18,758 nt of DNA from an uncultured Bacilli bacterium (GTDB taxonomy: Bacteria; Bacillota_I; Bacilli_A; RF39; UBA660). The position numbers and the translations under genes are program-made. This document shows positions 1 through 6,093 of this stretch, one piece after another; position 1 is the stretch's first letter, and every line of letters starts with the position of its first letter. The DNA lies in the NCBI GenBank assembly GCA_934101445.1, contig CAKORQ010000006.1:1-18758 (forward strand), given 5' to 3'. The notes under the pieces were generated by a model. The model made no database searches, was not told the origin of the DNA, and was given only the letters and a program-made list of their open reading frames with translations.

Positions 1-67
1 TTTCTACTATATCTTATGCCACTTCATTTTAACTTCGTAATTTCTTCGCCTAATTTTCATTAAAAAC

Positions 68-95
68 TTAGCACTCTCTAATTGACAAGTGCTAA
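68..95. promoter_or_regulatory. CIRCE-like HrcA operator 1 (10-nt spacer)
   Basis: The left arm TTAGCACTC (68-76) is a perfect CIRCE half-site and the right arm AAGTGCTAA (87-95) differs from GAGTGCTAA at one base. CIRCE is the binding site of the heat-shock repressor HrcA and is normally 9+9+9 bases. Here the spacer is 10, so the element is 28 bp rather than 27. It contains the -35 TTGACA of the htpG promoter. The sequence match is direct; HrcA binding is inferred from the family. Confidence 0.8.
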
Positions 96-110
96 AAAAA
101 GCATTATACT
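82..110 (+). promoter_or_regulatory. Sigma-A promoter of htpG
   Basis: A consensus -35 TTGACA (82-87) and a near-consensus -10 TATACT (105-110) are separated by exactly 17 bases. Transcription would start near 117, leaving a leader of about 75 nt before the htpG ATG at 192. The -35 lies inside the first CIRCE-like dyad and the predicted start point lies at the edge of the second, so repressor binding at either should block transcription. This is the best promoter in the window. Confidence 0.85.
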
Positions 111-114
111 TTAT

Positions 115-141
115 TTAGCATTCAAGAAATATGACTGCTAA
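115..141. promoter_or_regulatory. CIRCE-like HrcA operator 2 (canonical spacing)
   Basis: TTAGCATTC (115-123), nine bases, then GACTGCTAA (133-141). This matches CIRCE (TTAGCACTC-N9-GAGTGCTAA) at 16 of 18 arm positions with the canonical 27-bp length. The arms pair with one another except at a single position. It covers the predicted transcription start of htpG (about 117) and forms a tandem pair with the element at 68-95. Confidence 0.72.
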
Positions 142-191
142 AATAAAGAATAACACTATATAATATATTTATATAAAAGGAGATAATATAT

Positions 192-2084
192 ATGAAGAAA
201 AAAGCCTTTAAAGCGGAATCTAAAAAACTAATGGATTTAATGATTAATTCCATTTATACAAACAAAGAAATATTTTTAAGAGAGATTATATCTAATGCTA
301 GTGATGCTATTGATAAACTACATTATATGTCATTAACTGATAAAGATATCAAAGTTGATACTTCTAAATTTAATATTCATATTACCCCTGATAAAGAGAA
401 TAAAACCTTAACTATCAGCGATAATGGTATTGGTATGACTGAAGAAGAATTAGAAAATAACTTAGGGACCATTGCTAAGAGTGGGTCTAGTGATTTCAAA
501 GAGAATAATGAACATAAAGAAAACATTGATATCATTGGTAAATTTGGGGTTGGTTTCTACTCTGCCTTTATGGTAGCAAATAAAGTAGAAGTTATATCTA
601 AAAAATATGGTACTGATAAAGCCAGTAAATGGATTTCTAGTGGTATAGATGGTTATGAAATCGAACCGGCTACTAAAGAAAATTATGGTACTGATATTAT
701 TTTATATTTAAAAGATGATACTGAAGATGAAAAGTATTCTAAATACTTAGAAGAATATGAAATTTCAACTTTAATTAAGAAATATAGTGATTATATAACT
801 TATCCAATTACTATGTATGAAACTCATAAACATTTAAAACCTAAAAAAGATGAAAAAGATCCAGATGAATATGAAGAACATACTGAGTTAGAAACTTTAA
901 ACTCTTTAATTCCTATTTGGAAGAAAGATAAATCTAAAATAACTGAAGAAGAATATAATACTTTCTATAGTGATAAATTCTTTGATTATGAAGAACCAAT
1001 CGCTCATATTCATACTAAGGCTGAGGGTACTATCGAATATACTTCTCTAGTTTATATTCCTTCTCATGCTCCTTTTGATTACTATACTAAAGAGTACGAA
1101 AAAGGGTTACAACTATATTCTAATGGTGTTTTAATTACAGATAAATGTTCTGATTTATTGCCAGATTACTTTAGTTTTGTTAAAGGCGTTGTAGATTCAC
1201 CTGACTTATCTTTAAATATTTCGAGAGAAACCTTACAACAAAATCGTATCTTAAAGACTATTGCTAATTCTATTGAAAGTAAGATTAAAAAAGAATTAGA
1301 AACTATGCGTGATGAAGACCGCGCTAAATATGAAAAATTCTATACAGCCTTTGGTATGCAAATAAAGTATGCAGTATATAATAATTATGGTATAGATAAA
1401 GATAAAGTAAAAGATTTAGTAATGTTTATTTCATCAAATGATAAAAAATATACAACCTTAAAAGAATATGTTAGTCGTATGAAAGAGGACCAAAAAGATA
1501 TATTCTATGCCTGTGGGGAATCGGTTGATAAGATTGACTTGTTACCACAAGTAGAAGCAGCTAAGGAAAAAGGTTATGAAATTCTATATTGTACCGAATA
1601 TGTTGATGAATTTGCTCTTATGACTTTAAGAAGTTATGAAGAAAAAGAATTTAAAAATGTATGCAGTGAAAACGCTAATTTAGAAACCGAAGAAGAAAAG
1701 AAAGAATTAGAAGAAAAGAATACTGAGGCTAAAGAAATGTTTACCTTCATGCAAGAGGCTATACCAGATGTTAAAGCCATTAAATTTACTAATAAATTAA
1801 AGAATCACCCTGTATGCTTATCTAGTGAAGGCGATATTTCCGTTGAAATGGAAAAGACTATGAAGAATATGCCATTTGATAATGGGGTAACGGCTAACAA
1901 AGTCTTAGAAATAAATGAAAATCATGAAATTGCTAAGAAGATTAAAGATTTATATGCTAATAATAAAGAAGAATTAAAGAATTATACTAAGATTTTATAT
2001 GCAGAGGCTAGATTAATCGAAGGCTTAAGTATTGAAAATCCAACCGAAATAAGCAATTTAATTTGTGAATATCTTGCTAAATAA
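192..2084 (+). CDS. htpG: Molecular chaperone HtpG (Hsp90)
   Basis: Cytosolic ATP-dependent Hsp90 chaperone that helps remodel client proteins, usually together with DnaK. The 630-residue length is normal for bacterial HtpG. The N-terminal GHKL ATPase domain is intact: E31 and N35 in EIISNASDA, D77 in DNGIGM, a GTIAKSGS segment, and the lid motif GKFGVGF from G116. The middle domain carries the conserved NISRETLQQN segment, with the Arg that contacts ATP phosphate; the C-terminal dimerisation domain follows. The ATG at 192 is preceded by AAAGGAG (176-182). Two CIRCE-like elements overlap its promoter, so HrcA control is likely; in B. subtilis htpG is instead outside the HrcA regulon. The next gene starts 11 nt downstream and is probably co-transcribed. 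Confidence 0.97.
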   Translation: MKKKAFKAESKKLMDLMINSIYTNKEIFLREIISNASDAIDKLHYMSLTDKDIKVDTSKFNIHITPDKENKTLTISDNGIGMTEEELENNLGTIAKSGSSDFKENNEHKENIDIIGKFGVGFYSAFMVANKVEVISKKYGTDKASKWISSGIDGYEIEPATKENYGTDIILYLKDDTEDEKYSKYLEEYEISTLIKKYSDYITYPITMYETHKHLKPKKDEKDPDEYEEHTELETLNSLIPIWKKDKSKITEEEYNTFYSDKFFDYEEPIAHIHTKAEGTIEYTSLVYIPSHAPFDYYTKEYEKGLQLYSNGVLITDKCSDLLPDYFSFVKGVVDSPDLSLNISRETLQQNRILKTIANSIESKIKKELETMRDEDRAKYEKFYTAFGMQIKYAVYNNYGIDKDKVKDLVMFISSNDKKYTTLKEYVSRMKEDQKDIFYACGESVDKIDLLPQVEAAKEKGYEILYCTEYVDEFALMTLRSYEEKEFKNVCSENANLETEEEKKELEEKNTEAKEMFTFMQEAIPDVKAIKFTNKLKNHPVCLSSEGDISVEMEKTMKNMPFDNGVTANKVLEINENHEIAKKIKDLYANNKEELKNYTKILYAEARLIEGLSIENPTEISNLICEYLAK

Positions 2085-2095
2085 AGGAGGTCTTT

Positions 2096-2533
2096 GTGTC
2101 TTATAAAGATTTAATAAACCGTAGTATGCCTGATCGAAATGGCTTTGATGAATTATTTAACTTTAACTTAATAATAATTATTATTTTAAGTATAATGGAT
2201 ATCTTTATTAATAATATTTATTTAAGTTTAGCCTTAGTTCTTAGTATCGCTATTCTAATATTTAGAGTAGTATCTAAAAATGTTAAACAAAGAAGAAAAG
2301 AAAATAATATCTATGTTAAGATAATAAGTTATCCTAAAAAGAAATTTAAGTTATATATAGATATAATTAAAAATCATAATAAAGCCTTATATAAAAGATG
2401 TCCAAAGTGTCATCAAGTATTAAAACTACCTTTAAAAAAAGGTACGCATACGGTTAAATGTCCAGAATGTGGTAATTCTTTTAAAGTAAAATGTAATCGT
2501 AATGAAGTTGTTAAGGCTGAGATAGTAAAGTAA
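2096..2533 (+). CDS. Small membrane protein with C-terminal zinc ribbon
   Basis: A 145-residue protein of unknown function. Two hydrophobic segments (about residues 24-40 and 43-58) form a membrane hairpin, followed by a basic cytoplasmic region. The C-terminus has a treble-clef/rubredoxin-like zinc ribbon with C102-x2-C105 and C122-x2-C125, separated by a basic LPLKKGTHTVK stretch; such ribbons bind one Zn2+ structurally. The start is GTG at 2096, chosen because AAGGAGG (2084-2090) sits 5 nt upstream. It begins 11 nt after the htpG stop with no terminator between, so it is probably in the same heat-shock transcript. Similar Zn-ribbon membrane proteins occur in other low-GC Firmicutes, but I know of no assigned function. 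Confidence 0.85.
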   Translation: MSYKDLINRSMPDRNGFDELFNFNLIIIIILSIMDIFINNIYLSLALVLSIAILIFRVVSKNVKQRRKENNIYVKIISYPKKKFKLYIDIIKNHNKALYKRCPKCHQVLKLPLKKGTHTVKCPECGNSFKVKCNRNEVVKAEIVK

Positions 2534-2537
2534 AAAG

Positions 2538-2576
2538 ATTGTTAGGTTTAGATTAAAACATCTAACAATTTTTTTG
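2538..2576 (+). terminator. Rho-independent terminator of htpG operon
   Basis: ATTGTTAG (2538-2545) pairs with CTAACAAT (2562-2569), extendable by G-T and T-A pairs, and is followed by a run of T residues to 2575. It lies immediately after the stop of the zinc-ribbon gene. Confidence 0.85.
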
Positions 2577-2602
2577 CTATAAAATTTATATATATGTATA
2601 AA
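2574..2602 (+). promoter_or_regulatory. Possible promoter of small hypothetical gene
   Basis: TTGCTA (2574-2579), 17 bases, then TATAAA (2597-2602), upstream of the gene at 2646. TATACT at 2621-2626 is an alternative -10 without a convincing -35. The region is extremely AT-rich, so chance matches are likely. Confidence 0.4.
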
Positions 2603-2645
2603 TTAATAATCTTTATATGATATACTGGTGCTGGAGGGTTACATT

Positions 2646-2954
2646 ATGGAAGATAAATATACTTTTGAAACTACTTCTTCTTCAGAAATGAAATTAGTTG
2701 TAAGTAGACACAAATTAGTATTAGCTTTGGAAGAGTTAAGTAGATGGCGTCGAAATTTGTGTAAAGGATATGATAATAATATTCAGTATTTACGTGAAGG
2801 AAAATTATATAATCAACAAGATATGTTTAGAAATCAAGAGATACCTAGAGATGAGAATGGCTTTATTAAGGATAATAAAACCATTTATGAAGTAAATGAT
2901 ATAATAGACACTATTGATAATATACTATGTGATGTTAAAGATTTATTGGATTAA
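2646..2954 (+). CDS. Small hypothetical protein
   Basis: A 102-residue soluble, charged protein that I do not recognise. It has no signal peptide or membrane segment. Acidic helical stretches at the C-terminus and a basic SRWRRNLCKGY segment near residue 35 are visible. An upstream in-frame GTG at 2628 exists, but GGAGGG (2633-2638) lies 7 nt before the ATG at 2646, so the ATG is the better start. The gene is monocistronic: a terminator precedes it and a bidirectional hairpin follows it. Confidence 0.75.
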   Translation: MEDKYTFETTSSSEMKLVVSRHKLVLALEELSRWRRNLCKGYDNNIQYLREGKLYNQQDMFRNQEIPRDENGFIKDNKTIYEVNDIIDTIDNILCDVKDLLD

Positions 2955-2955
2955 A

Positions 2956-2995
2956 AAAGAGAACTTAACTAACAGTGCGTTAAATAGTTCTCTTT
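2956..2995. terminator. Bidirectional intrinsic terminator
   Basis: AAAGAGAACT (2956-2965) pairs perfectly with AGTTCTCTTT (2986-2995), and inner TTAAC/GTTAA bases can extend the stem. T-rich sequence follows on the plus strand, and A-rich sequence precedes it, giving a T tract on the minus strand. It lies between the convergent genes ending at 2954 and 3000 and probably serves both. Confidence 0.85.
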
Positions 2996-2999
2996 AATT

Positions 3000-4949
3000 T
3001 TAATTAGTTTTTACTACGAATGGGTCATTAATAGTACCGATTCCTCCAGATATTTCAACATTAGATTTTAGGGAAATAACAGGTTTAAACATCATGTCCC
3101 AATTTACCCAACACCAATCACTTACCCGACCAATATTATAGCAAACATTATATGCAGTCTTATAGTAAGAACTAAATAAAGATGGCGACATAGTCCAATA
3201 AAAATTTTCTGAATATGTCCATGACAATGTGTTTAAAATACTTGCGTTTAATCCTGAATAAATTAATTCATCGTATGTAATTAGTCCGATAGGATAGGCT
3301 AAAGATTTATTACCTGTGTTTGAATTGTTAGTCGTAAAAAAATCATTCTCATTATTACAATTAAAGCTAGCAATATTATTCCATAAATTATAATTTGATT
3401 CATATTTTGTATCTACATCTGTTTGAACCCCGTTGCCTTGGCTATTATTAGCTAAATTTCTATTGTTACAAAATCCATTATCAGCCACATATAAGTTGAA
3501 GCCATTGGTTAAAATTTTTTGCTTATACCATGTATCGAGTCTAGATTTTATAGTTGAATCATTTTCATTTTTATTAATATTTTCTTTTGATGTAATATCT
3601 TTTCCATATTTATAACCAGTAAATGCAGGAGAATCCCACCTGCCGTTAAATTGCGAATTATAAGTTGTATTAGAATCGTCATTGTAATACATAATTCTAA
3701 TTGAATTATCGCCGTTAATTCTGATGATTTGCCAAGTCATATCAGCAAATTTAACAAAATTGTTTTTTACATTGCCTCTATAGTAATAAGTAACCCCATA
3801 ATTATCACTTGATTTATAAAGTCCCTTGTCTGATTTATCGCTTTCATTAATTGATTGATCATATGTAATGACATTTAATTTATAGTTAATTGCAGGATAG
3901 TCTTTTCCATTTAGATTTATATTCCCACCGAATTTTTCAGCGCTAATTACTTTATATATAAGTGTTCCACTTGTTGAATATCCGCTTGCAATTTTTCCAG
4001 AAGAGTCAAATTGAACTTTCTCATCATGTATAAAAAAATTGTTGTTGCTGTTGTTCCAGTCTATTTCGGTTGGGTCTATTTCTACAAAGTTTTCAAGGTT
4101 AAAAATTCCTGTTTGGCTATTAAATGAATAACTACTCGCTAAATGCAGTAAAGTATCTGATTTACTAGTACCGCTTGTAGCCTCGTCGCTCTTTATTGCT
4201 TTCTCATCTAGCATAGTAACTGTAAGATATGTGATTGCATCATTATGTTTTTCTTCCCAGTTAATAATTGGAGCCGTTTTGCTTAAGTCTGGTGTTCCTT
4301 TTGATTCAATTTTAGAAATTGCTGTTTCTGGACTACTTTGATATTCATTAGCCAGTATCGCATCATGTAAAGTTGTATAGCCTTCATCTACGGGACTCCA
4401 ACTACTAGGTTGCGCCTTAACGACAACTTTAGATTTAAAAGTCTTAGTTTCATTATCTAAATCTTCCATCGTTGTATCATAATCAATCCAAACTCTTAAG
4501 GTATAATCTTCACTATCGCCACTACCTAAAGAACCCTTGGCTAAAATATGACTTTCAATACTCCCATCATTTACTGTATCAGTTGCCTCATAATCACTTA
4601 GTTTTTTAATCTCTTCATTATTAATCATCGCATTTAAAAATTTACTAGATAAAGTAGTTCCTTTTAAACTTTCTAAACTAACCGTATAACTAGCAAAAAT
4701 ATCACAAGTATTAGTAATCGTAAAACTAAATGGTGTTAATTTTTTACCCTTTTCATTCGTTATCGGATAAGCATTTTCCAAAGAAATACTGTTCTTTTGA
4801 CTAGTAATTTCAACATTGAAACACTTCGTTGTGGCCGTATTAACCGTATCTTGACTAACACTAATATTCCATAAAGAATAAGAAAGCCCTATCCCAAGAA
4901 GCAAGATAACTACTAAACTTATACTAAAAATTAATATATTTTTTCTCAT
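3000..4949 (-). CDS. Large SipW-type surface protein with Trp-rich C-terminal domain
   Basis: A 649-residue exported or membrane-anchored surface protein. The N-terminus has a basic start, a hydrophobic helix at residues 5-24, then a YSLW..ISVSQDTVNTAT segment and a beta-rich domain with C43 and C82 (possible disulfide). This pattern resembles TasA/camelysin-type SipW-processed substrates. A middle beta-rich region follows. The C-terminal domain (about 395-649) contains TWQIIRING, a DSTIKSRLDTWY helix, YPIGLITYDE, YWTMSP (584-589) and FKPVISLKSN, ending INDPFVV. I recognise this as a domain recurring in uncultured Bacilli/Clostridia proteins (DUF6273-like, possibly C-type-lectin-like), from memory only. 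It starts at the ATG at 4949 behind GGAG, divergent from an XRE regulator with a shared palindromic operator region. No SipW peptidase gene is in the window. Function is unknown; adhesion or matrix is plausible. Confidence 0.75.
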   Translation of the reverse strand: MRKNILIFSISLVVILLLGIGLSYSLWNISVSQDTVNTATTKCFNVEITSQKNSISLENAYPITNEKGKKLTPFSFTITNTCDIFASYTVSLESLKGTTLSSKFLNAMINNEEIKKLSDYEATDTVNDGSIESHILAKGSLGSGDSEDYTLRVWIDYDTTMEDLDNETKTFKSKVVVKAQPSSWSPVDEGYTTLHDAILANEYQSSPETAISKIESKGTPDLSKTAPIINWEEKHNDAITYLTVTMLDEKAIKSDEATSGTSKSDTLLHLASSYSFNSQTGIFNLENFVEIDPTEIDWNNSNNNFFIHDEKVQFDSSGKIASGYSTSGTLIYKVISAEKFGGNINLNGKDYPAINYKLNVITYDQSINESDKSDKGLYKSSDNYGVTYYYRGNVKNNFVKFADMTWQIIRINGDNSIRIMYYNDDSNTTYNSQFNGRWDSPAFTGYKYGKDITSKENINKNENDSTIKSRLDTWYKQKILTNGFNLYVADNGFCNNRNLANNSQGNGVQTDVDTKYESNYNLWNNIASFNCNNENDFFTTNNSNTGNKSLAYPIGLITYDELIYSGLNASILNTLSWTYSENFYWTMSPSLFSSYYKTAYNVCYNIGRVSDWCWVNWDMMFKPVISLKSNVEISGGIGTINDPFVVKTN

Positions 4950-4991
4950 TAACTATTCATCTCCATTATTAACTTAAAAATATATTACTAT

Positions 4992-5024
4992 GACATTTAT
5001 GTCTTAAACTAGGACAAACTTGTC
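4992..5024. promoter_or_regulatory. Paired palindromic operators GACA-N4-TGTC, 21 bp apart
   Basis: Two 12-bp perfect-arm palindromes of the same pattern: GACATTTATGTC (4992-5003) and GACAAACTTGTC (5013-5024). Their spacing is exactly 21 bp, two helical turns, placing them on one face of DNA. They lie between the divergent surface-protein gene and XRE gene. The distal one overlaps TTGACA on the minus strand (5021-5026), a probable -35 for the surface protein. The palindromes and spacing are read directly; binding by the adjacent XRE protein is inferred. Confidence 0.65.
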
Positions 5025-5072
5025 AATGCAAATTTGATACTCCTCTGCTTTAATAAGTTAAATGGTGGTAAT

Positions 5073-5297
5073 ATGCTAAAAGAATATCGAATTAGAAAAG
5101 GCTTATCCCAAGAACAGTTAGAAAAACTAACTGATATAGATAGAAAAACTATTTTTAGGATAGAAAATGACCTTAATACCCCTTTAGTAACTACTTTTGT
5201 TAAAATTACCAAGGCTCTAAATCTTACTGATCAAGAAATAATCAATGAATTAAAACAAATAGAAAAAGACATTAGAATAGCCGAAAAAAACAAATAA
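5073..5297 (+). CDS. XRE-family HTH transcriptional regulator
   Basis: A compact 74-residue Cro/C1-type helix-turn-helix protein. The HTH spans about residues 4-58: LKEYRIRKGLSQEQLEKLT, then the recognition helix around DRKTIFRIEN, then the typical PLVTTFVKITKALNL. A short charged helical tail (59-74) could aid dimerisation. There is no ligand or metallopeptidase domain. The in-frame ATG at 5034 has no ribosome site, whereas GGTGG (5064-5068) precedes the ATG at 5073, and homology to XRE proteins begins there. It is divergent from the SipW-type surface protein, with two phased palindromes between them; control of itself and that gene is the obvious inference, comparable with SinR and tasA in B. 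subtilis. Confidence 0.9.
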   Translation: MLKEYRIRKGLSQEQLEKLTDIDRKTIFRIENDLNTPLVTTFVKITKALNLTDQEIINELKQIEKDIRIAEKNK

Positions 5298-5300
5298 AAA

Positions 5301-5334
5301 AACTATTAAGAAAACCTTATATCTCTTAATAGTT
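5301..5334. terminator. Bidirectional intrinsic terminator
   Basis: AACTATTAAGA (5301-5311) pairs with TCTTAATAGTT (5324-5334) over 11 bp. T-rich sequence follows on the plus strand (CTTTTAG), and the A run at 5295-5302 gives a T7 tract on the minus strand. It separates convergent genes ending at 5297 and 5342. Confidence 0.88.
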
Positions 5335-5341
5335 CTTTTAG

Positions 5342-5773
5342 TTAATCAATTATAAAATCCTTTAAATAATCTTCACCACCAAGACTATACTTTGCCATAA
5401 ACTTAGGAACATCTTTCTTGCGAAAATCGTTTACAATTTTATATGCATCTTTAGTAATTATTCCCTTCTTATATAAACATTTATAAAATAATTCAATACT
5501 ATAAATACCTCTTTCATAATTACGTATGGAAGCCCAAGTATATCTTGTCATAATAGAACTTGGAAAGTCTTTAAGGACTTTATATCCTTCAGTAGCCGGA
5601 ATAATTTTCTCATCTTTAGTAAGATAAACATAGATATAAAAAACTACATTAAAGCAATATTTACGAATAATTCGAGGGTGTAGGCGCCTCTTTTTTAAAT
5701 AAGATTCATAATACATCATCAGAATATCATTTTTCCTTTTATTTTCCTTCAATCTTATTTTAAATTCATTCAT
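5342..5773 (-). CDS. Hypothetical protein, Lys/Tyr-rich
   Basis: A 143-residue soluble, basic protein that I do not recognise. It is rich in Lys, Tyr, Phe and Ile and predicted mostly helical. Central segments ATEGYKVLKDFPSS, TWASIRNYERGIYSIELFYKCLYKKGII and a C-terminal DVPKFMAKYSLGGEDYLKDF look like a folded domain rather than a chance ORF. AGGAG (5779-5783) lies 5 nt before the ATG, and a good promoter (5793-5821) precedes it. It is monocistronic, with terminators on both sides. No signal peptide is visible. Confidence 0.75.
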   Translation of the reverse strand: MNEFKIRLKENKRKNDILMMYYESYLKKRRLHPRIIRKYCFNVVFYIYVYLTKDEKIIPATEGYKVLKDFPSSIMTRYTWASIRNYERGIYSIELFYKCLYKKGIITKDAYKIVNDFRKKDVPKFMAKYSLGGEDYLKDFIID

Positions 5774-5792
5774 AAACTCTCCTATCCCTTAA

Positions 5793-5821
5793 ATTTTATC
5801 AAAAAATAAAATCGTATACAA
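5793..5821 (-). promoter_or_regulatory. Promoter of hypothetical gene 5342-5773
   Basis: On the minus strand TTGTAT (5821-5816), 17 bases, then TAAAAT (5798-5793). A TG one base before the -10 makes it an extended -10. Spacing to the ribosome site is suitable. Confidence 0.65.
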
Positions 5822-5856
5822 TTAGTCATCCTAAAATTTCCTTTAAATATTAAAAA

Positions 5857-5882
5857 AAATTCACTCTTTAAACTGTGAATTT
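5857..5882 (-). terminator. Intrinsic terminator overlapping the 3' end of the DUF3006-like gene
   Basis: On the minus strand AAATTCAC (5882-5875) pairs with GTGAATTT (5864-5857), followed by a T tract. The TGA stop of the upstream gene (5863-5861) lies inside the descending arm, so the hairpin is partly coding sequence. Confidence 0.85.
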
Positions 5883-6091
5883 TTAAGTCTTTCTAACTTT
5901 TCTTTAAGCATATCTATTCTTTTTTCTTTTAAATTATCATCTTTATAATACTTATTATTTTTAAATACTAAGATATCATTTTCTCTTATATCAAAATCTA
6001 AATCTTTCTTATCAAGATAAACTATGTCTCTAGTTTCTAAATCTTCTAACTTAATAATCTCATCAATAATTTCATCTACACTATATTTCAT
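5861..6091 (-). CDS. DUF3006-like small protein
   Basis: A 76-residue acidic/basic soluble protein. The pattern DIRENDILVFKNNKYYKDD followed by KEKRIDMLKEKLERLKN matches what I know of DUF3006: a small beta domain with a conserved E/D-GDvl-x(n)-y segment and a terminal helix. In many Firmicutes DUF3006 proteins sit next to a ComEC-like metallo-beta-lactamase, and the same pairing is present here: this gene starts 2 nt after the MBL stop. Its ribosome site is weak (GGGTAG in the end of the MBL gene), so translational coupling is likely. Its molecular role is unknown. The stop codon is TGA. Confidence 0.75.
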   Translation of the reverse strand: MKYSVDEIIDEIIKLEDLETRDIVYLDKKDLDFDIRENDILVFKNNKYYKDDNLKEKRIDMLKEKLERLKNSQFKE

Positions 6092-6093
6092 AA

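Noticed and set aside
3433..3615. Plus-strand ORF of 60 residues inside the surface-protein gene
   Set aside because: Antisense shadow of a real gene; composition is that of complementary codons.
5009..5212. Minus-strand ORF of 67 residues opposite the XRE gene
   Set aside because: It lies entirely antisense to a clear HTH gene and its operators and has no ribosome site or family resemblance.
5861..5863. TGA read as tryptophan, as in some Mollicutes
   Set aside because: TGA clearly serves as stop here and at 13651-13653, and tryptophans in conserved positions are TGG.
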